From assembly GCA_020633895.1 (NCBI GenBank), contig JACKCT010000001.1, positions 518,187 through 582,186 on the forward strand: a stretch of 64,000 nucleotides of DNA. The letters are read 5' to 3'. A model generated the notes under the pieces. It searched no databases, was not told the DNA's origin, and saw only the letters and a list, made by a program, of their open reading frames with translations. The stretch's first letter is position 1. Each line of letters starts with the position of its first letter. Source of the stretch: Deltaproteobacteria bacterium. Its GTDB lineage: Bacteria > Lernaellota > Lernaellaia > JACKCT01. Both the position numbers and the translations under genes were made by a program. Below are positions 58,443-64,000 of this stretch, in pieces.

Positions 58443-60019
58443 CGGGGCTCAAAGACCGTAAAGGCTCCCACCTGGTCGACTCGTCGATAATTATCCCCAA
58501 TCCACGCAAAAATCCTAGGAGCCACCCGACGAAATTCGTTGGCGGGCTTGCCGTCGGCGACGAAATCCTCCAGGACGACGACCTTCGGCGCGGCTTTTTG
58601 CAGGTCGGCCAGGGCGTCGTCCTCGGTGTAGGTCCACAGGTCTTCGGGCCGGTCGAACAGCGACAGGGGCAGCGGATTCTCGCGGCGCGACAGGTGGTAG
58701 AGACCGGGACAGAAGGGCGCGCAAAAGATCGCGTCGCCGGATTTCGAGCCGGTCCGCACCAGCTCCACGACCTCCGTGATGTCCTCGACGCGCGGTTCCT
58801 CGTCGCGAAGCGGAGCGATATCCGCCGGCAAGCGTTTCCATGACGGAGCCGCCTGAAAGATCCCGCCGACGTAATAGCTTTGCTGCACGCCGAATACGAT
58901 CACGACAAAAGCCGTCGCCGTGAATGCGACAAACGCAATGCGTCCCTGGGATTGGCGGAAGAGCGGCTTGCCGGGGTGGACGCGTGTCAGAAACAGGACG
59001 ATGGCGAGCATCGTGAACGGTAGATGGTTTTGCAGGAAATGGGCGCCGTCCGCCCGCGCGAGCATCTTCGGCACGCCGGCCAGACCGACGACCAGCAGGA
59101 GATAGACCACGCGACGCAGGTCCGGGTCCGATTTGGAATCGGCCTTCAGGAAGCGAATCGCGACGGCGATGACGATGACGCCGGCGTCGATGAACGCGGC
59201 CTCGGCGACGCCTTGGATGCCGGGGGTGCGCAGGCCGGTGAACAGGGCGACGATCAAATCGCGCGGCGCGAGGAAATCCGATGACACCAGCGCGGCATGG
59301 CGGGCGAAGAAGGAGCTAAGGTCGAGATGCAGCACCCACGGCGCTAGCAGCGGCAGTGTCCCGAAGTAGAACACGACCAGCAGGATCGGGCATAGGCCGC
59401 AGAATTTGTCCTTGCGTTCGGTGAGTTGGAGGACGAGGGCGGCGACGGCCAGCGGCACGCCGGTATAGGGATGCAGCCCCGTGATCGCGGCGGTGGCGAT
59501 GCCCAGGGTGATGCCGTGGACCATGCGCCAGTTGGGTCGCCGCCAGACGAGCAGGGCGAGCGTCACGGCGATGGACAGGGGGATCATCGCCTTGTGCATC
59601 GGGCCGGGGATCAGCGCGAAGGCGAGGATCGTCAGCGCCATCGCCAGTCCTCCGGCGAATCGGAAGACGATCAGGCCCGCGATGACGGCCGTGGCGATGC
59701 GCTCGAGCGTCCAGGCAAAGCGCAGCGTCGCGACGGCGGACGACGGATCGTGAAACGCGAGGGATTCGAGGAAATAGCGGGTGGAGTAGTGCCCGAAGAC
59801 GGCGGGGTCGTAAGTCCCGGCGGCCACCTTCGCGGCTCCGTCCCAGACCAAACCCTCGTCCGACAGATTGATCGAGCGATTCCACGCGGGGACGAGGAGA
59901 ACCGTCGCGATCGCCAGGGCGACAACCAGCGGCGCCCAAAACGGGGGGCGTTCCCCGGCGGCTATTGCGTCAGAACTCGGCGGAACGAAAAACCGCCGTA
60001 TTCGCGAATCTTCACCCAC
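58439..60019 (-). CDS. Multi-span membrane protein, GT-C-like
   Basis: 526 residues with about ten hydrophobic helices and a soluble C-terminal domain of about 130 residues. The first loop has SDEGLVWDGAAKV (D54, E55), like the acidic pair of GT-C glycosyltransferases. GTG at 60019 is the only start in this frame ahead of the first helix and overlaps the radical SAM gene upstream by 58 bases. The frame has no recognisable close family. It shares the layout of the protein at 30825. Role inferred as transfer of a sugar or related group from a polyprenyl carrier. Confidence 0.6.
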   Translation of the reverse strand: MGEDSRIRRFFVPPSSDAIAAGERPPFWAPLVVALAIATVLLVPAWNRSINLSDEGLVWDGAAKVAAGTYDPAVFGHYSTRYFLESLAFHDPSSAVATLRFAWTLERIATAVIAGLIVFRFAGGLAMALTILAFALIPGPMHKAMIPLSIAVTLALLVWRRPNWRMVHGITLGIATAAITGLHPYTGVPLAVAALVLQLTERKDKFCGLCPILLVVFYFGTLPLLAPWVLHLDLSSFFARHAALVSSDFLAPRDLIVALFTGLRTPGIQGVAEAAFIDAGVIVIAVAIRFLKADSKSDPDLRRVVYLLLVVGLAGVPKMLARADGAHFLQNHLPFTMLAIVLFLTRVHPGKPLFRQSQGRIAFVAFTATAFVVIVFGVQQSYYVGGIFQAAPSWKRLPADIAPLRDEEPRVEDITEVVELVRTGSKSGDAIFCAPFCPGLYHLSRRENPLPLSLFDRPEDLWTYTEDDALADLQKAAPKVVVLEDFVADGKPANEFRRVAPRIFAWIGDNYRRVDQVGAFTVFEPR

Positions 60020-61485
60020 GTCAACTCGCCTTTGATGAGCTTTTCCAGCCCGATACTATACAGGCGAATCACGTCGGTGAAACGGGCCAGCCCCGTCAGC
60101 AGCCCCGGATGGCGGGTCAGCAGGTGGCTACGGGAGGCGGCGCGCACGAACGACGCCGGGATAAAGGGCTTGGACGCCAGCGCGCACAGGGCGATGTGGG
60201 CTCGGTCCTCCGCGGGGCGGGGCCAGTCGAAACTGGCGCGGAACTGGCGGAAGGTCTTTTGCGCCCGGCCTTCCAATTCGCGCTCGGTCATGTGGCCCTG
60301 GTCGCGCAGGGAGTCGAAAACCCCCGACTCGGGGAAGGCGTTGAGCGAATAGAGGAAGACCCGATAGGGCCGGGGCAGCTCGGTGAGCAGGTCGACCATC
60401 GCCCGCCGGTCCTTAGTCGAGGCCATGGGGTTGTCCAGGATGACGTCGTAGTTCACTTCCAGGTTGTGCCGCGCCGCCAATTCGCCGAATTCCTTGACCA
60501 CCGCCGCGGAGTCCTTGCGGTCGTACATCTCCGCTTCCTCGGCGCTGGCCGCTTCCACGCCCATCTGCACGTGCTTCAGACCCGCCGCCACCAACATCTC
60601 GATGTGGTCGCGCTTGTAGGCCTCGGGGTTGAGCAAAATATCGAACGGCAGCCCGACTTCCTGGGGCCAGCGTTCGCAGAATTCCTCCATCCAACGCATC
60701 GGGAAGATAAAGGTGTCGTCGTCGAATTTCACACGCTTGAATCGCCCGAAGGTCCGGCGCGCCGCCTTGACCTCTTCCAGCACCGAATCCACCGACCGCC
60801 GCCGAAAACGAAAGCGCTTGCCGTAGACGTTCTCCAGGCTCGCCTCGTAGCAATATGAACACGCGTACGGGCAACCCCGGCTGGCATGCACGCGGATCTG
60901 CCCCTGACGCAGCAGCGGGTCGCCGGGGATGATCTTCCCGCCTTCGATGAGCACCTTGTTGTCGTGGGAAAAATCCCGATGGGGCAGGGTGTTCAGATCG
61001 ACGAAGTCCGGCGCGGCGGGCGCGGTTTCGTGATGGGGCAGGCGAAGGCCGGGAATGCCGTCCCACGACTCGCCGGCCTTGGTGCGTTCGGCGATGTCGG
61101 CGATGATCGGTTCCCCCTCGCCGATGGCCGTGCCGTCCGCCCAACCGACGCAGTCCCCGGACGCGAAGGTCGGATGGATGCCCCCGGCTACGATCTTAGC
61201 CCCCGTGGCCTCGCGAATCGCGCGGGAAACCTGGGCCACGAGCCGCAGGTAGGGCGTGCCGAAGCCGATGCCCACCACGTCCGGGCCGACCGCTTTGAGA
61301 TGGCCGCAAAGCTGCTCCACCTCGAGGCGCGTCGGGGCGATGACGTCGTTATTGCGCCACGATTTGAAGAAGACGGTGTGCGTCTCGTAGCCGCGCTCTT
61401 TCAGCACCGCCGCGAGCATGCGCACGCCGTTGTTCTCCGTGCCGTACGGCGTCATCAACGCGAAGACGGGTTTGCGGTCGGCCAA
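59962..61485 (-). CDS. B12-binding-domain radical SAM protein
   Basis: 507 residues. N-terminal 150 residues form a cobalamin-binding-like Rossmann domain (GERGYETHTVFF-like LKERGYETHTV, VVGIGFGTPYLRLV, VAGGIHPTFASGD). SRGCPYACSYCYEASLENVY near residue 205 is the CxxxCxxC cluster. The C-terminal half is helical. Family members methylate or rearrange lipids, hopanoids, or bacteriochlorophyll; no specific substrate is suggested. TTG start with AAGGAG six bases upstream; a promoter TTGACC-17-TTGAAT lies 27-55 bases further up. Confidence 0.88.
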   Translation of the reverse strand: MADRKPVFALMTPYGTENNGVRMLAAVLKERGYETHTVFFKSWRNNDVIAPTRLEVEQLCGHLKAVGPDVVGIGFGTPYLRLVAQVSRAIREATGAKIVAGGIHPTFASGDCVGWADGTAIGEGEPIIADIAERTKAGESWDGIPGLRLPHHETAPAAPDFVDLNTLPHRDFSHDNKVLIEGGKIIPGDPLLRQGQIRVHASRGCPYACSYCYEASLENVYGKRFRFRRRSVDSVLEEVKAARRTFGRFKRVKFDDDTFIFPMRWMEEFCERWPQEVGLPFDILLNPEAYKRDHIEMLVAAGLKHVQMGVEAASAEEAEMYDRKDSAAVVKEFGELAARHNLEVNYDVILDNPMASTKDRRAMVDLLTELPRPYRVFLYSLNAFPESGVFDSLRDQGHMTERELEGRAQKTFRQFRASFDWPRPAEDRAHIALCALASKPFIPASFVRAASRSHLLTRHPGLLTGLARFTDVIRLYSIGLEKLIKGELTWVKIREYGGFSFRRVLTQ

Positions 61486-61511
61486 TGTCGCTCCTTAACG
61501 CAAGTGAGCCG

Positions 61512-61540
61512 ATTCAAACGGGCCGCACCCAAACGGTCAA
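61512..61540 (-). promoter_or_regulatory. Promoter of the radical SAM operon
   Basis: On the minus strand TTGACC, 17 bases, TTGAAT. Predicted start is near 61505, about 20 bases before the TTG start codon, leaving room for the AAGGAG site. Confidence 0.5.
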
Positions 61541-61690
61541 GGGCAAAGTCGCGCAGCAAAAGGAGAATATTCGATTTGCGGCTGTACGATTCACGTTGGG
61601 GTTGTTATTATTCTCACACTCCAGACACCCGGACGCACGCATTTTGCCGGTCCCGCCGATAGTTACGGGGATCGGAGGAAGACTAGGCCC

Positions 61691-63046
61691 ATGGCGCACG
61701 ACCCGGATATCCCCAACGACCGGCACCCGCTGGTCGACGACGAATCGGATATTCCCCGCACCTCCACGCTGGTTCGGGAAAATCGCTTCTCCCGCCTGGT
61801 CGAAATCTCCGGGCTGATCTCCGGCTCCCTCAATCCCAAAGTCGTCTGGCGTCGCGGCACCGAGGCGGCGATGGAAGTGGCCGGGTCCGAGGCGGCCAAC
61901 CTTTTTCTGGTCGATCCGAAGACCGGCGATCTGGTCATCGAAGTCTCCCTGGGCCCCACCACCGAGTCGTCCCACCAGGTGCGGGTGCGTCCGGGGGAAG
62001 GGGTGGTCGGCCTGGCGCTCAAGAACCGCGAGACCATCGTCATCAACAACGTCGCCCGCGATCCGCGCCGGGATATGGTCGCCTCCACGCGCACCGGCGA
62101 GCTGCCCCGCAGCCTGATGTGCACGCCGCTGGTGTCCCGAGGCAAGGCCATCGGCGCCATCGAGGTCGTCAACAAGGCTCGCGGCCATTTCACGCACAAT
62201 GACCAGATCACCTTTGAGGCCCTGGCCGGGCAGGTGGCCGTGTCCATCTCCAACGCCCATCTCTTCGACGAGTTGCAGGCAGCGTTTCTGGGCACCATGG
62301 CGGCGTTGGTGGAATCCATCGAAAAGCGCGACCCCTACACCGGCGGCCATTCCAAGCGCGTGACCGAAGGGTCGCTGGCGATCGCCGACAAACTGGGACT
62401 CGCCGAGGCGGATCGGGAACGGCTGCGCCTTTCGGCGATTTTGCACGACGTGGGCAAGTTGGGCGTGGACGACGCGGTCCTGCGCAAGCGCGGGCGCCTC
62501 AACGACGAGGAATTCGCCCAGATGAAGGAGCACCCGCGCTACGGCAAGGAGATCCTGGAACACATCCCCGGGATGCACGACATCCTGCCCGGCGTGCTGC
62601 ATCACCATGAGCGCTACGACGGCCGCGGCTACCCCGAAGGGCTCAAAGGTTCCCAGATTCCCCTGATGGCCCGCATCATCGGCGTGGCCGATACCTACGA
62701 CGCCATGACCTCCGACCGCCCCTACCGCAAAGGCCTGCCCCATGACACGGCGGTGCAGGAACTCAAGCGCGTATCCGGCAAGCAGTTCGATCCGGTATGC
62801 GTGCAGGCGTTTATGGAGGCGGTGGAATCGGGGGATTTCGTCGGCGCTCGCGGCAAGGAGCAGGTCGAGCAACGCTCGGTGAATCTGCGCGCGCCCGAGT
62901 CCAGCGGCGAGACCGATATTCCCGTCGAGGACGCCGAGGTCAAGCCGGTCAGCGCCCTGATGGCCGACATGGGGCAGGTCGTGCGCGAAGTGCGGGCCGA
63001 GATCGAGAACGAAAAGAACGAGAGCGCCGAGACCGCCAAAGGCTAG
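61691..63046 (+). CDS. GAF and HD-GYP domain protein, probable c-di-GMP phosphodiesterase
   Basis: 451 residues. GAF domain at about 35-190 (LFLVDPKTGDLVIEV, GEGVVGLALKNRETIVINNV). HD-GYP domain at about 205-370: SIEKRDPYTGGHSKRV, ILHDVGKLGVDD (near 251), HPRYGKEIL and HHHERYDGRGYPEGLKG (near 304), all HD-GYP ligands present. It likely hydrolyses cyclic di-GMP, with a GAF domain as the sensor. A short acidic C-terminal helix follows (VREVRAEIENEKNE). It converges with the partial GT2 gene, 33 bases apart. Confidence 0.93.
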   Translation: MAHDPDIPNDRHPLVDDESDIPRTSTLVRENRFSRLVEISGLISGSLNPKVVWRRGTEAAMEVAGSEAANLFLVDPKTGDLVIEVSLGPTTESSHQVRVRPGEGVVGLALKNRETIVINNVARDPRRDMVASTRTGELPRSLMCTPLVSRGKAIGAIEVVNKARGHFTHNDQITFEALAGQVAVSISNAHLFDELQAAFLGTMAALVESIEKRDPYTGGHSKRVTEGSLAIADKLGLAEADRERLRLSAILHDVGKLGVDDAVLRKRGRLNDEEFAQMKEHPRYGKEILEHIPGMHDILPGVLHHHERYDGRGYPEGLKGSQIPLMARIIGVADTYDAMTSDRPYRKGLPHDTAVQELKRVSGKQFDPVCVQAFMEAVESGDFVGARGKEQVEQRSVNLRAPESSGETDIPVEDAEVKPVSALMADMGQVVREVRAEIENEKNESAETAKG

Positions 63047-63079
63047 GCACGCGCGCCGTCATTCCCTCGATAAATGGGA

Positions 63080-64000
63080 TCAGATATCGCCGGACTTGAG
63101 TTGCCGATGCCGTAGGATTTCGGCGATGCGGGCATTGGTTGCGCGGCGTTTTCGGCAAACACCCCAGATCGCCATCTTTCCCTGGAAGATCCCCCAAAAG
63201 TAAGACGGATGCCGAAAGCCGTGCCAAAGCGCGCGGGCGGCGTCCAGCGGCATGCATTTCGCCCAGAGGAAGGCGGCGAGGATGGGACGAGCGCATTTGG
63301 CGACGAGGCGATAGCGGTTGACCATCGCGCGGCCTTCGATGAGCGGTCCGTGGCCCGCGGGGTTGGTGCGGTCGTGCGTCGCGTGGGCTTGGGGGACGTA
63401 GAGAAAGCGATTTCCCGCCGAGCGCGCGCGCCAGGCCAGATCCACGTCCTCGTAATAGGCGAAGTAGCCCTCGTCGAAAATTTCGCCGTCCACCGCCAGG
63501 TCGAACAGCGCCTCCCGCCGCCAAAGCGCGCATGCCGCCGTCGGGCCGAAGACATCCGCATCGCCGTCGTACTGTCCGCGATCCTCTTCGCCTTGCCCCC
63601 GGTCGTACGGCGACATCCCGCCGAGGTTCAAGACGACCCCCGTGCTGTCGAGCGTCGGCGGCTCGCCGCCGCGAAGCAATTTCGGTTGCACGGCGGCGAC
63701 GTCTTCCGGCGCATTTTCCAACGCCTCGACCAGCGCTCGAAGTGTATCCGGCGGCAGCACGACGTTGGGGTTGAGCAGCAGGACATACGGGCGATCCGCT
63801 TCGCGCAAGGCCCGGTTCATTCCGGCGGCGAATCCGGTGTTGGCATACTGTTCGATGAAGCGAAGGCCGGACGTGGACCCCAGGACGCCGCGCGTGCCGT
63901 CGTAAGAGGCGTTGTCCACGGCGATGACGCGCGTCTCGACGCCGACCTGTGCGCGAACGCTCGCCAGTGTCGCCTCGATGGTTCGCGCGTTATTAAACGT
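63080..64000 (-). CDS. GT2 family glycosyltransferase, N-terminus beyond the right edge
   Basis: 307 codons, open at the edge. TFNNARTIEATLASVRAQ and AVDNASYDGTR are the N-terminal GT-A motifs; LLLNPNVVLPPDTLRAL holds the metal-site region (NPN instead of DxD, as in WbbL rhamnosyltransferases). GPTAACALWRREALFD and YYEDVDLAWRARSAG follow. It resembles rhamnosyl or related O-antigen transferases. It is the terminal gene of its strand, ending 33 bases from the HD-GYP stop. Confidence 0.88.
   Translation of the reverse strand, partial: TFNNARTIEATLASVRAQVGVETRVIAVDNASYDGTRGVLGSTSGLRFIEQYANTGFAAGMNRALREADRPYVLLLNPNVVLPPDTLRALVEALENAPEDVAAVQPKLLRGGEPPTLDSTGVVLNLGGMSPYDRGQGEEDRGQYDGDADVFGPTAACALWRREALFDLAVDGEIFDEGYFAYYEDVDLAWRARSAGNRFLYVPQAHATHDRTNPAGHGPLIEGRAMVNRYRLVAKCARPILAAFLWAKCMPLDAARALWHGFRHPSYFWGIFQGKMAIWGVCRKRRATNARIAEILRHRQLKSGDI

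Noticed and set aside
1-64000. tRNA or rRNA genes, riboswitches of known class, replication origin
   Set aside because: I scanned all intergenic gaps. No cloverleaf with a CCA-type end, no rRNA-like block and no recognisable riboswitch or DnaA-box cluster was seen. A covariance search (tRNAscan-SE, Rfam) would settle it.

Overview
The window comes from a GC-rich Gram-negative (diderm) bacterium. It carries genes for lipid A (lpxK), Kdo (kdsA), heptose (gmhB, hldA, hldC), GT9 heptosyltransferase-type enzymes and dTDP-sugars. It also has two exported proteins with long Asp-rich linkers, an HD-GYP protein, an Hanks-type kinase with a TPR tail and a sigma-54-type promoter. This mix fits lineages formerly placed in Deltaproteobacteria (Myxococcota or a related candidate phylum). 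The exact phylum cannot be fixed from the sequence alone. No rRNA, tRNA, CRISPR array, prophage or transposase was seen.

Layout. (1) 1-10198, minus strand: a tightly overlapping operon of seven glycosyltransferases (GT2, GT4, CgeB-like); three of them share a Rossmann-like C-terminal tail. (2) 10500-13534, minus: a GT9 enzyme and a type I phosphodiesterase. (3) 13634-17693, plus: a small membrane protein, a lone flgB behind a sigma-54 promoter, a GH3 lipoprotein and a crotonase. (4) 17709-28883: housekeeping and repair genes (dinB, CNNM/CBS transporter, Nudix, Ser/Thr kinase, MBL hydrolase, coaBC, uracil-DNA glycosylase, NfeD plus slipin, queA). (5) 29188-33712, plus: an SGNH/TPR protein, a GT-C-like membrane protein, a double-ACT protein and a zinc-ribbon protein. 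(6) 33852-39031, plus: the LPS inner-core operon lpxK-gmhB-hldA-hldC-epimerase-ycaR-like-kdsA. (7) 39040-41158: a 33-residue membrane peptide opposite a long structured leader, two phasin-like coiled-coil genes and queD. (8) 41263-48893: two beta-propeller surface proteins, a CoA-transferase, the rfbA-rfbC-rfbB cluster and an FAD oxidase. (9) 49031-53832: polysaccharide deacetylase, membrane GT2, GT4 and a second crotonase. (10) 54047-64000: recD2, a repeat protein of unknown function, an operon of two radical SAM enzymes around a membrane protein, a GAF/HD-GYP protein and a partial GT2.

The dominant theme is surface glycan assembly. Nucleotide sugars are made by rfbABC, the epimerase and the hld/kds genes. 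Transfer is by many GT2, GT4 and GT9 enzymes. Membrane GT-C-like proteins, an SGNH protein and a deacetylase could modify the product.

The most notable unexplained structure is a set of three families of short inverted-repeat elements in intergenic gaps. One family has two members of exactly 119 bp. Other items worth following are the shared tail of the glycosyltransferases, the orphan flgB, and the phasin locus with its leader and opposing micropeptide.
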